Below, piece by piece: positions 17,858-24,836 of a DNA stretch of 64,000 nucleotides. Location: positions 2,294,001 through 2,358,000 of the forward strand of contig NZ_CP101497.1 of NCBI RefSeq assembly GCF_024362325.1. The letters are read 5' to 3'. Origin of the DNA: Microcella humidisoli. GTDB lineage: Bacteria; Actinomycetota; Actinomycetes; Actinomycetales; Microbacteriaceae. Position 1 is the first letter of the stretch, and every line of letters begins with the position of its first letter. The notes beneath the pieces are model-generated. The model made no database searches. It was not told the DNA's origin and saw nothing but the letters and a program-made list of their open reading frames with translations. A program made the translations under genes and the position numbers.

Positions 17858-18217
17858 TCAGTTCTCGATGAGGCGCAGCATCGTGCCGTCGAGGTCGATG
17901 AGGAAGGCCGCGCGGGCCCCCCACTGCTGCGTCTCGATGGGCGTCAATCGCGGGATACCGATGGTCGCGAGCGGGACGCCTGATTCGGCGAACGCCGCGT
18001 GCAGGGCATCCAGGTCGTCGACGCGCAGGTTCGCCTGGTGGTCGCTCGTCGACGGATCGAGGTCGGGGTGCGGAAAGAACTCGAGCGTGAGGTCGCCTCG
18101 GCTCATGATGAGCCAACCCGCGTCGCGGTACTGCTCGACGAACCCGAGCTTCTTGTAGAACGCAGCGGTCGCGTCGAGGTCGCGGGAGGGCAGCGTCGGA
18201 ACCGCGTGATCGGCCAT
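17858..18217 (-). CDS. VOC family protein, bleomycin-resistance-like
   Basis: A 119-residue glyoxalase/bleomycin-resistance (vicinal oxygen chelate) fold. Two beta-alpha-beta-beta-beta modules are visible, the first beginning VPTLPSRDLDATAAFYKKLG and the second at LRVDDLDALHAAFAESGVP, ending FLIDLDGTMLRLIEN. The sequence most resembles drug-binding (BRP-like) members rather than metal-dependent glyoxalase I. A TAGTCT -10 element 6 bp before the ATG marks it as the first gene of the VOC-DUF2200-YchJ operon. The ligand is unknown. Confidence 0.85.
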   Translation of the reverse strand: MADHAVPTLPSRDLDATAAFYKKLGFVEQYRDAGWLIMSRGDLTLEFFPHPDLDPSTSDHQANLRVDDLDALHAAFAESGVPLATIGIPRLTPIETQQWGARAAFLIDLDGTMLRLIEN

Positions 18218-18223
18218 CGGTCA

Positions 18224-18229
18224 AGACTA
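18224..18229 (-). promoter_or_regulatory. -10 hexamer TAGTCT for the VOC gene
   Basis: TAGTCT on the minus strand ends 6 bp before the ATG at 18217, leaderless geometry. Confidence 0.5.
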
Positions 18230-18307
18230 GCCAACGAGGTTGTCGGGCTGTCGACCCGAGCGGGCGTGCGATACCGTCTGGCGCAACGTCGGAAGCAGGG
18301 GTGACTG

Positions 18308-18652
18308 GTGAAGTTCATGATCAGCGTGATTGATAGTGAAACCGGCTCGGGATCGGGCGACGAGATGGCGGCGATCGACGCGTTCAACGAGCGGCTACAG
18401 AACGCCGGCCAGCTGATCATGGCGGAGGGCCTGGCGTCGCCCCGGGCATCCACCGTCATCGACAACCGCGGGGGAGCGGGGCTCGTCACACCGGGCCCGC
18501 TGCACGACACCGAGCAATACGTCTCGGGGTTCTGGATCATCGAGGCGGCCGATCGGGATGCTGCGCTCGCGCTCGCTGCCGAGGGCTCGCGCGCCTGCAA
18601 CCGCGTCGTCGAGCTCCGGCCGTTCTTCGGGGGAGAGGCCTCAGCGTTCTGA
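18308..18652 (+). CDS. YCII-related domain protein
   Basis: A 114-residue protein of the YCII/DGPF-related fold (dimeric alpha-beta ferredoxin-like), often found with ECF sigma factors or as a stand-alone protein. It starts MKFMISVIDSETG and has the typical INDAFNERLQNAG-like helix (here IDAFNERLQNAGQLIMAEG) and the EQYVSGFWIIEAADRDAALA segment. The active-site His-Asp pair of YciI is not evident. The GTG start is the first that keeps the N-terminal strand. Its 3' end overlaps the convergent DUF2087 gene by 12 bp. Confidence 0.8.
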   Translation: MKFMISVIDSETGSGSGDEMAAIDAFNERLQNAGQLIMAEGLASPRASTVIDNRGGAGLVTPGPLHDTEQYVSGFWIIEAADRDAALALAAEGSRACNRVVELRPFFGGEASAF

Positions 18653-19156
18653 CGGCGCCGCGTGGCGATACGCGGAACCGTCGGGCTCGCGCACGAGCAG
18701 GCCCGCGTCGACGAGGTAGCGGCGCATCGTGACGGGGTCGTCGGACAGGGCCGCGAGTCGTTCGGTGAGCGTGCGCTCGTCGACGAGCTCGGTCGCATCG
18801 GGCATCGCGCGGTGGACCAGGTACTGCAGCACGGCCGCGCGGTCGTCGGAGCGCGCGGGGTAGTGGTCGAGGCGACCGTCGACGATGAAGCGGTCGATGC
18901 CCGTCGGGCGCGCGACGGGAGCCGCGTCGAGCAGCTCGGCGAAGCGCTCGGGGCGCAGGCGAGGGCGGTCGCTGCTCGGATCGAGCAGCCCGGCATCCGC
19001 CAGCACCCGGAGCACGCGCTCACGTCGCTTCAGGGGGAGCGACGCCAGGTGGGCTGAGGCATCCTGCTCCGAGAGCAGCAGCCCGAGCACACGTCGACTC
19101 TCGGGGTTGGCGAGCGCGGCGATGACGCCCCGCCATGCGTTCTTCTCGTCCGTCAT
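18641..19156 (-). CDS. DUF2087 family protein
   Basis: A 171-residue protein with an N-terminal helical, winged-helix-like part (about 1-75) and a C-terminal DUF2087 domain. The hallmark is DRFIVDGRLDHYPARSDDRA followed by VLQYLVHRAMPDATELVDER and the final RRYLVDAGLLVREPDGSAYR. DUF2087 domains are commonly attached to ArsR-like HTH domains, so a regulatory role is possible, but no classical HTH is obvious. The ATG overlaps the stop of the upstream DUF4440/SnoaL-like gene by 4 bp, so the pair is co-translated. Confidence 0.82.
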   Translation of the reverse strand: MTDEKNAWRGVIAALANPESRRVLGLLLSEQDASAHLASLPLKRRERVLRVLADAGLLDPSSDRPRLRPERFAELLDAAPVARPTGIDRFIVDGRLDHYPARSDDRAAVLQYLVHRAMPDATELVDERTLTERLAALSDDPVTMRRYLVDAGLLVREPDGSAYRHAAPSER

Positions 19157-19530
19157 GACGCCCGAGCGGAGCCGCTCACGACCTGCCAACGGCCGTCGAT
19201 GATGCGCCACGAGCGCGTGTAGGTCAGCGCGGCCTCGATACGGTCGCCGTTCCACCGGATGACCGCGTCGACGGCGGTCTCGGTCGTTCCTCCGTCGTCG
19301 TGCTCGCTGGAGCTGCGGGAGAGCTCGATGAGGCGCTCGAACCGCGTCGCCCTGGTCCGGTGCGATTCCAGGTCGTCCTGCTTGCCGATGGTGGTGCCAT
19401 CGGGAAGCGTGAAGGTCAGCTCGTCCGCGATGAGGGCGTCGAGCGCCTCGAGATCGCTCACGCGCATCGCGTTCAGCAGTAGGGTTTCGGCCTCGTCGAT
19501 CGAGCGGCCATGGGCATCGAGGGTCGGCAT
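19153..19530 (-). CDS. SnoaL-like/DUF4440 (NTF2-fold) protein
   Basis: A 125-residue single-domain protein of the NTF2-like superfamily, DUF4440 type. The N-terminal helix pair (ETLLLNAMRVSDLEALDALIA), the following DELTFTLPDGTTIGKQD strand/turn and the final RSWRIIDGRWQVVSGSA strands are characteristic. Members act as small-ligand-binding or isomerase-like proteins, and the substrate cannot be inferred here. It is the first gene of a two-gene operon with the DUF2087 gene (ATGA overlap) and has a TAGGTT -10 element 6 bp before its ATG. Confidence 0.82.
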   Translation of the reverse strand: MPTLDAHGRSIDEAETLLLNAMRVSDLEALDALIADELTFTLPDGTTIGKQDDLESHRTRATRFERLIELSRSSSEHDDGGTTETAVDAVIRWNGDRIEAALTYTRSWRIIDGRWQVVSGSARAS

Positions 19531-19536
19531 GCCTCG

Positions 19537-19542
19537 AACCTA
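19537..19542 (-). promoter_or_regulatory. -10 hexamer TAGGTT for the SnoaL-like gene
   Basis: TAGGTT on the minus strand ends 6 bp before the ATG at 19530, leaderless geometry. Confidence 0.5.
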
Positions 19543-19648
19543 TCGACGGGGGATGCTCGACGAGGGTCTCTGCGGCACGCTCAGGGCGAACATACGCCGC
19601 CATCGGGTCGTTCTGGCGCCGGGGACGGTGACGTGCCAGCCTGGGCAG

Positions 19649-20191
19649 GTGCGACCTCTGCGGTACTCCATCAACGTCTCGCTCGACGGCTGCGTCGACC
19701 ATCTCGCCGGTCGCCCCGACGAGGAGACGCACCAGCACGCCGCGCAGACGATCGCGCGTGCCGACGCGATCATCCTCGGCCGCACGACGTACGAGCTGAT
19801 GGAGTTCTGGCGAACTGCGACCGACTTGCCCGATTGGACGCTCCCGTTTCAGGAGTCGATCACCGCGGCGAAGAAGTACCTCGTGTCGAGCACGCGCGAG
19901 CCGGACGGATGGAACACCGAAGCACTCGAGGGTGATCCGGTCGAGGCGGTGCGGAGACTGAAGGAGCAGCCAGGAGAGGGACTGTATGTCGGGGGCGTGA
20001 CGCTGCCATTGGCACTCGCGAACGCGGGCCTCATCGACGAATACGAATTCGTCGTGTATCCGATGGTGATCGGCCGCGGGCCACGGCTGTTCGACGGGCT
20101 TGCCGTTCCGCTCGACCTTCGGCTCGTCGATGTCACCGAGTTCGCGTCGGGCACGCGAGCCGAACGTTACGTGCCGGTGCGCGGGGAGTAA
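19649..20191 (+). CDS. Dihydrofolate reductase family protein (RibD C-terminal-like)
   Basis: A 180-residue protein with the dihydrofolate-reductase/RibD C-terminal fold. It begins LRYSINVSLDGCVDH, has the nucleotide-binding DAIILGRTTYELMEFW region and a second glycine segment GLYVGGVTLPLALANAGLID, then the YEFVVYPMVIGRGPRLFDGL motif typical of this family. Members bind NADPH, but their substrates are mostly unknown, and this is not classical FolA. The GTG start at 19649 is the first that keeps the complete first strand. It stands alone, upstream of the Mn riboswitch region. Confidence 0.87.
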   Translation: MRPLRYSINVSLDGCVDHLAGRPDEETHQHAAQTIARADAIILGRTTYELMEFWRTATDLPDWTLPFQESITAAKKYLVSSTREPDGWNTEALEGDPVEAVRRLKEQPGEGLYVGGVTLPLALANAGLIDEYEFVVYPMVIGRGPRLFDGLAVPLDLRLVDVTEFASGTRAERYVPVRGE

Positions 20192-20269
20192 CGGCCCCAG
20201 CGTGAGATTCTGTTCGTACTGACATAATGTGGATTATCGGATACTGATCGACCCGAGATTCTTTGAGGT

Positions 20270-20293
20270 CGCTGGGAGTGGGCCCCACCAGCG
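20270..20293. terminator. Hairpin between the DHFR-like gene and the Mn riboswitch
   Basis: CGCTGG and CCAGCG (20270-20275 and 20288-20293) frame an inner GTGG/CCAC helix, about 9 bp in all. There is no T-tract. It may end the upstream transcript or belong to the leader of terC. Confidence 0.35.
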
Positions 20294-20328
20294 TGACTCA
20301 ATACGTGCAATCTGATTCACTTGTTTTC

Positions 20329-20432
20329 GGAGGGGAGTATCCCCGACCCGCGTCGCGTCGTCACTCCGATCCGTCCGCACGGATCCGGCGCCACGGGCCG
20401 ACCTCAGACCTATTCGGCCGGGAAAGACCTCC
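20329..20432 (+). promoter_or_regulatory. yybP-ykoY (Mn2+) riboswitch aptamer upstream of terC
   Basis: The leader carries the conserved yybP-ykoY signature: GGGGAGTA at 20332-20339 and GTCGTCA at 20357-20363, then a helix extension (GATCCGT with ACGGATC) and a closing AAAGA-CCTCC. P1 is GGAGG (20329-20333) with CCTCC (20428-20432), placed as in published yybP-ykoY aptamers. Upstream GATTCA (20314-20319) can pair with TGAATC (20433-20438) to lengthen P1. The family senses Mn2+ and often precedes TerC/Alx-type genes, as here. The aptamer is recognised by eye and no covariance model was run. Confidence 0.82.
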
Positions 20433-20459
20433 TGAATCGCCTCATCGACCATTCAGGAG
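20429..20459 (+). promoter_or_regulatory. Shine-Dalgarno-sequestering hairpin (riboswitch expression platform)
   Basis: CTCCTGAAT (20429-20437) is perfectly complementary to ATTCAGGAG (20451-20459), which contains the AGGAG ribosome site of terC, 7 bp before its ATG. The 5' arm shares bases with the P1 3' strand of the aptamer, so the two helices exclude each other. Stabilising P1 with Mn2+ would free the ribosome site, a translational ON switch (inference). Confidence 0.75.
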
Positions 20460-20466
20460 TTTCTTC

Positions 20467-21576
20467 ATGGACGTGCCCCTCTGGCTCTGGTTCGCCGTGC
20501 TCGGCGTCATCATCGCCATGCTCGCGATCGACCTCTTCGCCCACCGGAAGGCCCACGTCATCGGCGTGCGCGAGGCCGCCGTGTGGTCGATCATCTGGGT
20601 GAGCCTCGGCGTCGCCTTCGGTGGCTACATCTGGTGGGAGTACGGCGCCGAGCTCGGCCAGCAGTACTACGCCGGCTATCTCATCGAGAAGTCGCTCGCC
20701 GTCGATAACGTCTTCGTGTGGGCGATCATCTTCGCCTTCTTCGGCGTGCCCCGCGAGCTGCAGCACCGCGTGCTGTTCCTCGGGGTGATCGGCGCCCTGG
20801 TCTTCCGGGCGATCTTCATCGCGCTCGGCGCCGTGCTCATCGACCAGTTCTCCTGGATCCTCTACATCTTCGCGGCGTTCCTGCTTTACACGGGCTACGT
20901 CATGATCCGGAAGCGCAATGAGCACATGGACGTGGAGAACTCGAAGGTGCTGAAGCTCTTCCGGCGCTTCGTGCCCATGACCGACGCGTACCACGGCCAG
21001 AAGTTCCTCATCCGCAAGGCGGGCATCATCGTGGCGACTCCCCTGCTCGCGGTGCTCGTGCTCGTCGAGGTGACCGACATCATCTTCGCCGTCGACTCGA
21101 TCCCCGCCATCTTCGGCGTGACGAGCGAGCCGTTCATCGTCTTCACGGCGAACGCCTTCGCCATCCTCGGCCTCCGTGCGATGTACTTCCTGCTCGCCGA
21201 CCTCATGCACCGCTTCATCTACCTGAAGCTCGGCCTGGCGTTCGTGCTCATCTGGGTCGGCATCAAGATGCTGCTGCTCGACGTGTACAAGATCCCCACG
21301 AGCGTCTCCCTCGGCGTCGTGGCGCTCATCATCACGATCTCGATCGTCACGAGCCTGCGCGCCACGCGCGGCGAAGGGCGCCACGCGGTCGAGGTCGAGA
21401 ACGCTCCCCCGTTCCGCATCGCGACCGAGGCCGAGCTGGCCGAGGCCGAGCCGGTGTGGCGCCGGGCCTCGCGTCGCGCGGCGGTGATCGCCGACTCCTC
21501 CTCGTCCCCTGTGCAGGGTGACGGGCCCTCCGATCAGGGTGCTGCGACCGAGCGCGGCAACCGCATCGAGTCGTAG
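20467..21576 (+). CDS. TerC/Alx family membrane protein, probable Mn2+ exporter
   Basis: An integral membrane protein of 369 residues with about nine helices, of the TerC/Alx family. Members export or manage Mn2+ in several bacteria and some metallate exported enzymes. Family marks are WEYGAELGQQYYAGYLIEKS, the acidic intramembrane SLAVDNVFVW and VTDIIFAVDSIPAIFGVTSE motifs that hold the metal-site aspartates, and the C-terminal LVFVL-type helix followed by a hydrophilic tail of about 60 residues (PVQGDGPSDQGAATERGN). The ATG has an AGGAG ribosome site buried in the riboswitch platform. Control by Mn2+ supports the Mn2+ role. Confidence 0.9.
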   Translation: MDVPLWLWFAVLGVIIAMLAIDLFAHRKAHVIGVREAAVWSIIWVSLGVAFGGYIWWEYGAELGQQYYAGYLIEKSLAVDNVFVWAIIFAFFGVPRELQHRVLFLGVIGALVFRAIFIALGAVLIDQFSWILYIFAAFLLYTGYVMIRKRNEHMDVENSKVLKLFRRFVPMTDAYHGQKFLIRKAGIIVATPLLAVLVLVEVTDIIFAVDSIPAIFGVTSEPFIVFTANAFAILGLRAMYFLLADLMHRFIYLKLGLAFVLIWVGIKMLLLDVYKIPTSVSLGVVALIITISIVTSLRATRGEGRHAVEVENAPPFRIATEAELAEAEPVWRRASRRAAVIADSSSSPVQGDGPSDQGAATERGNRIES

Positions 21577-21593
21577 GGCTCGACGGGTAGACC

Positions 21594-21629
21594 GGGGGCG
21601 AGCTTCTCGATTGAGAGCAGCTCGCCCCC
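21594..21629. terminator. Hairpin between convergent terC and PLDc_N genes
   Basis: GGGGGCGAGCT (21594-21604) pairs perfectly with AGCTCGCCCCC (21619-21629), and an inner TCTC/GAGA helix extends it. It lies between the convergent stops and has no long T-tract, so it is a likely bidirectional terminator. Confidence 0.7.
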
Positions 21630-21634
21630 CCGTC

Positions 21635-21871
21635 TCATTCCAGCGCGTACCGACCTCGTCCGACGCCGAACCAGACGAGAGTGCCCAGCACCGGGGCGAA
21701 GACGACCACGGCTGTCCACCCCGCCGACTCCAGAACCGACATGGAGCGATATCGGCGGATGATCGACACGAGACCCGTGATCGCGATGATCACCAGCACG
21801 AGCGGCACGATCGAGAAGACGAGGTCGAACCACGCGGGAGTGACGGGGTCGATGACCGAGTCGAGAATCAC
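21635..21871 (-). CDS. Small PLDc_N-type membrane protein (second of a tandem pair)
   Basis: A 78-residue protein with two hydrophobic helices (about 15-35 and 50-68) separated by a basic loop (IRRYRSMSVLES). The sequence matches the phospholipase D nuclease N-terminal (PLDc_N) two-helix module, which in cardiolipin synthases precedes the catalytic domain but here stands alone. The last turn GTLVWFGVGRGRYALE is typical. Its ATG overlaps the stop of the paralogous upstream gene by 4 bp, so both are translated together. Function unknown. Confidence 0.78.
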   Translation of the reverse strand: MILDSVIDPVTPAWFDLVFSIVPLVLVIIAITGLVSIIRRYRSMSVLESAGWTAVVVFAPVLGTLVWFGVGRGRYALE

Positions 21872-22077
21872 CGGATCGGAGCGGTGTAGCGCTCACGGCC
21901 GACGAAGAACCAGATGAGCGGGCCGATGAACTGGGCGAACACGACGAGGGCGCACCATCCGAGCACCTCGAGACCTGACATCGCTGCCGAGCGGCGGAAG
22001 ATCGAGATGAGAGCGCTGACCCAGAGGGCGGCAAGGCCGATCATGACCGGCAGGACGATGAGAGCCGTGAGATCCAT
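21868..22077 (-). CDS. Small PLDc_N-type membrane protein (first of a tandem pair)
   Basis: A 69-residue, two-helix membrane protein paralogous to the next gene. Compare AAMSGLEVLGWCALVVFAQF and GPLIWFFVGRERY with the equivalent stretches of its neighbour. It belongs to the PLDc_N type without a catalytic domain. The two genes overlap by ATGA and may form a heteromeric membrane component. The start is the first Met before the first helix. No function can be assigned. Confidence 0.78.
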   Translation of the reverse strand: MDLTALIVLPVMIGLAALWVSALISIFRRSAAMSGLEVLGWCALVVFAQFIGPLIWFFVGRERYTAPIR

Positions 22078-22089
22078 GTCGAGAGTCTC

Positions 22090-22548
22090 TCAGACTCCCC
22101 TGGCGACCTCTCGCAGCAGCCGCGGCAAGTCATAGGGCTCGAACGGCTGGCCCGACCGCAGCAGCTCGGCGGCGGTGAACCAGCCGTGCGCCGTCACGTC
22201 GATGTGCTCGTCCTCGGTCCAGTTCGTCGACGCCGGTTCGAAGCGCTCGCATCGAACGACGTAGTACTCCGCGTGGCCGCGGTCGTGATCCGCGTCGTCC
22301 CACGCGATGTCGAAGTCGAGGCGCCACACGGGCTCCCCCACACTGTCGACGACGAGTCCGGTCTCTTCGAACAGCTCGCGGATCGCCGCTTGCTCGTGGG
22401 TCTCCCCCGGGTCGACTCCCCCGCCGGGCGTGATCCAGCGCGCGAACCGCGTGGAATCGGGCGCGGCTGTCATGAACAGCAGCGCCGCTCCGTCCTCATC
22501 CATGAGAATGATTCGGGATGTCCGGCGCAGGCCCGGCGTCGGGGCCAC
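22090..22548 (-). CDS. NUDIX hydrolase
   Basis: A 152-residue NUDIX-fold hydrolase that cleaves nucleoside-diphosphate-linked substrates with Mg2+ or Mn2+. The Nudix box is complete: GGVDPGETHEQAAIRELFEE followed by TGL, with the REx2EE metal-binding helix. The N-terminal strand RRTSRIILMDEDGAALLF and the C-terminal PFEPYDLPRLLREV helix fit the family. The exact substrate is unknown; MutT-like or ADP-ribose-type activity is possible. The GTG start lies 4 bp after the SDR gene stop on the same strand, so the two are likely co-transcribed. Confidence 0.9.
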   Translation of the reverse strand: MAPTPGLRRTSRIILMDEDGAALLFMTAAPDSTRFARWITPGGGVDPGETHEQAAIRELFEETGLVVDSVGEPVWRLDFDIAWDDADHDRGHAEYYVVRCERFEPASTNWTEDEHIDVTAHGWFTAAELLRSGQPFEPYDLPRLLREVARGV

Positions 22549-22552
22549 GCCG

Positions 22553-23338
22553 CTACTCCCCCGCGGCGTCGGCGCCGAACGCGGTGAAGTAGCTCACATC
22601 GCCCACGAGCCGCGTGTTGTCGGCCGGAACCGGATCGACCGCGGCCTGCGCGACCTCGGCCGCGAACTCGCTCACGTTGTAGAGCTTGCCCGCCGCCTCC
22701 TTCCGCGCGTCGATCGCGCCCGGCGCGGCGCGCTCGAGCAGGGTCGCCGTGATCGTGCCCTCGATCATGTCGCCCGACACAACCGTGAAGCCGATGCCCT
22801 TGGCCTCGAGCGTGGGGATGAGCGCCCGCAAGGCGTCCTCGCCCGCGCGCTTCGAGAGGGCGACGGCCTCGTACTCGGGCATGGTCGGCACCGTGCGAAT
22901 GAAGTGCGCCTGGTGGCTCGTGACGAAGACGACGCGGCCGCCCGGGCCCATGAGCTCGGCGCCCTGCGTCAAGACGTTCACCTGCGCGTCCCGATTGAGC
23001 TTCAGCGCGTAATCCTCGCCCATGCCCGACTCCATGCCGCCGGAGGCGTTGAGCACGAGAATGTCGAGGGAGCCGAAGCGCTCGCGCACGGCATCCATCA
23101 TCACCGTCACCGAGGCCGGGTCGGTGAGGTCGGCACCCACGGCCAACGCCTGGCCGCCCGCCGCCTCGATCTCGGCGACGAGCTTCTCGGCACGCGGCGC
23201 CTTGGCGCGATAGTTGATGACGACGTTCGCGCCCGCGGCGGCGAAGTACTTAACGGTGTCGGCGCCGATGCCGCGCGACGATCCGGTGACGAGAGCGGTT
23301 GTGCCGGCGAGCGAGCCGGGCTGCAGAGGGGTGTTCAC
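22553..23338 (-). CDS. SDR family oxidoreductase with altered catalytic Tyr
   Basis: A 261-residue short-chain dehydrogenase/reductase with an intact NAD(P)-binding TGSSRGIGADT motif, ADLTDPASV and LVLNASGG (the NNAG-like element). At the active site the Ser is in VTSHQAH, but the canonical Y-x-x-x-K is replaced: the sequence reads MPEYEAVALSKRAGE, so Val stands at the Tyr position and a Tyr lies three residues earlier. It may use a shifted Tyr or have a non-catalytic role. A TAGGGT -10 sits 8 bp before the GTG start. A NUDIX gene follows. Confidence 0.88.
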   Translation of the reverse strand: MNTPLQPGSLAGTTALVTGSSRGIGADTVKYFAAAGANVVINYRAKAPRAEKLVAEIEAAGGQALAVGADLTDPASVTVMMDAVRERFGSLDILVLNASGGMESGMGEDYALKLNRDAQVNVLTQGAELMGPGGRVVFVTSHQAHFIRTVPTMPEYEAVALSKRAGEDALRALIPTLEAKGIGFTVVSGDMIEGTITATLLERAAPGAIDARKEAAGKLYNVSEFAAEVAQAAVDPVPADNTRLVGDVSYFTAFGADAAGE

Positions 23339-23346
23339 GGTTCTCG

Positions 23347-23352
23347 ACCCTA
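23347..23352 (-). promoter_or_regulatory. -10 hexamer TAGGGT for the SDR-NUDIX operon
   Basis: TAGGGT on the minus strand ends 8 bp before the GTG at 23338, near-leaderless geometry. Confidence 0.45.
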
Positions 23353-23430
23353 TCGCCCGAGCGGGCCGGATGGGCCGTCAGGCGCCGGTGATAGCGTGAG
23401 GGAACCGCAGCGATGACGAGAGGTGCGACC

Positions 23431-23907
23431 ATGGTCGATCTGACGCAGTACCTCTGGATCATCTGGCTCGTGTTCGTGGTGGTCTGCGTGATCATCGAGG
23501 TGCTGACCCTCGAGTTCACGTTCATGATGGTCGCGGCCGGCTCGCTCATCGGAGGCCTCGGCGCCAACCTGCTGGGCGCCGAGTGGTGGGTGCAGATTCT
23601 CGCCGCCGCCGTGATCTCGGGGCTGCTGCTCTTCACCATCCGGCCGCTGCTGCTGAAGACGCTCGATCGCGGTGTTGAGCCCGCGCGCACCAACGTCGAC
23701 GCCCTCATGGGCATGACGGCCCGCGTCACGGCCGCCTTCGCTGACGGCGCCGGCTACGTCAAGCTCGCCAACGGCGAGACCTGGACGGCGCGGCTCGCGC
23801 CGCAGCACGAGACCTTGGCCCTCGCCGAGGGCGACCGCGTGGTCGTCACGCGCATCGACGGAGCGACCGCCGAGGTCGCCCCTGCAGAACGGAGCGAAGC
23901 ACCATGA
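23431..23907 (+). CDS. NfeD-like membrane protein
   Basis: A 158-residue short NfeD-type protein: two or three N-terminal transmembrane helices (about 8-75), then a C-terminal OB-fold domain (ALMGMTARVTAAFADGAGYV, NGETWTARLAP). NfeD proteins pair with SPFH/stomatin proteins in membrane microdomains, and the next gene encodes exactly such a partner, overlapping by ATGA. ATG 23431 is chosen because GAGAGG lies 8 bp upstream; an in-frame ATG at 23413 would precede that ribosome site. The first gene of the NfeD-SPFH-GDPD operon. Confidence 0.88.
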   Translation: MVDLTQYLWIIWLVFVVVCVIIEVLTLEFTFMMVAAGSLIGGLGANLLGAEWWVQILAAAVISGLLLFTIRPLLLKTLDRGVEPARTNVDALMGMTARVTAAFADGAGYVKLANGETWTARLAPQHETLALAEGDRVVVTRIDGATAEVAPAERSEAP

Positions 23908-24836
23908 TCACCACCGCCGCCTTCATCGGCCAGATCTTCGTGACGGCGCTCGTCGTCGTCGTCGCGATCTTCGTCGTCGTCGTGCTCATCCGCTCGATCC
24001 GCATCGTGCCGCAGGCCTACGCCGGTGTCGTGGAGCGGCTCGGCCGATACCGCAAGACCCTCCAGCCGGGGCTCAACATCCTCGTGCCCTTCATCGACCG
24101 CATGCGGCCCCTCGTCGACATGCGCGAGCAGGTCGTCTCGTTCCCGCCGCAACCGGTCATCACCGAGGACAACCTCGTGGTGTCGATCGACACCGTCATC
24201 TACTTCCAGGTGACGGATGCGCGCGCGGCGACCTACGAGATCGCGAACTACCTCGCCGGTGTCGAGCAGTTGACCGTCACGACGCTGCGAAACGTGGTCG
24301 GTGGTCTCAACCTCGAGGAGGCGCTGACGAGCCGCGACAACATCAATGGCCAGCTGCGCGTGGTGCTCGACGAGGCGACCGGCAAGTGGGGCCTGCGCGT
24401 CAACCGCGTCGAGCTCAAGGCGATCGACCCGCCCCTCAGCATCCAGGACTCGATGGAGAAGCAGATGCGCGCCGAGCGCGACCGCCGCGCCGTCATCCTG
24501 ACGTCTGAGGGCTCGAAGCAGTCGCAGATTCTCGAAGCAGAGGGTGCTCGTCAGTCGGCGATCCTCAAGGCCGAGGGTGAGGCGCAGGCGCAGATCCTCA
24601 AGGCCGAGGCCGAGGCGAAGGCGATCCTCACGGTGTTCGAGGCCATCCACCAGGGCAACCCCGATGCGAAGCTGCTGGCCTACCAGTACCTGCAGACGCT
24701 GCCGAAGCTCGCCGAGGGCGACGCGAACAAGCTGTGGATCGTGCCGAGCGAACTCACCGAGGCGCTCAGGGGCATCGGCCAGGGCTTCTTCGCCGGAGGG
24801 GCCGACTCGGCGCCGCCCCGCGCACCCAAGGCCTGA
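23904..24836 (+). CDS. SPFH/band 7 (stomatin, QmcA-like) membrane protein
   Basis: A 310-residue stomatin-type protein that forms membrane-anchored oligomers, probably flotillin-like microdomains. It has one N-terminal helix (about 8-30), then the band 7 domain (RIVPQAYAGVVERLGRYRKT, LVPFIDRMRPLVDMREQVVS, LNLEEALTSRDNIN) and an Ala/Glu-rich coiled coil with repeated AEG-x-x-Q-S/A-x-IL units at about 195-235. It overlaps the NfeD gene by 4 bp and the GDPD gene by 1 bp, so all three are translated in series. The NfeD/SPFH pairing is a widespread conserved module. Confidence 0.9.
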   Translation: MITTAAFIGQIFVTALVVVVAIFVVVVLIRSIRIVPQAYAGVVERLGRYRKTLQPGLNILVPFIDRMRPLVDMREQVVSFPPQPVITEDNLVVSIDTVIYFQVTDARAATYEIANYLAGVEQLTVTTLRNVVGGLNLEEALTSRDNINGQLRVVLDEATGKWGLRVNRVELKAIDPPLSIQDSMEKQMRAERDRRAVILTSEGSKQSQILEAEGARQSAILKAEGEAQAQILKAEAEAKAILTVFEAIHQGNPDAKLLAYQYLQTLPKLAEGDANKLWIVPSELTEALRGIGQGFFAGGADSAPPRAPKA

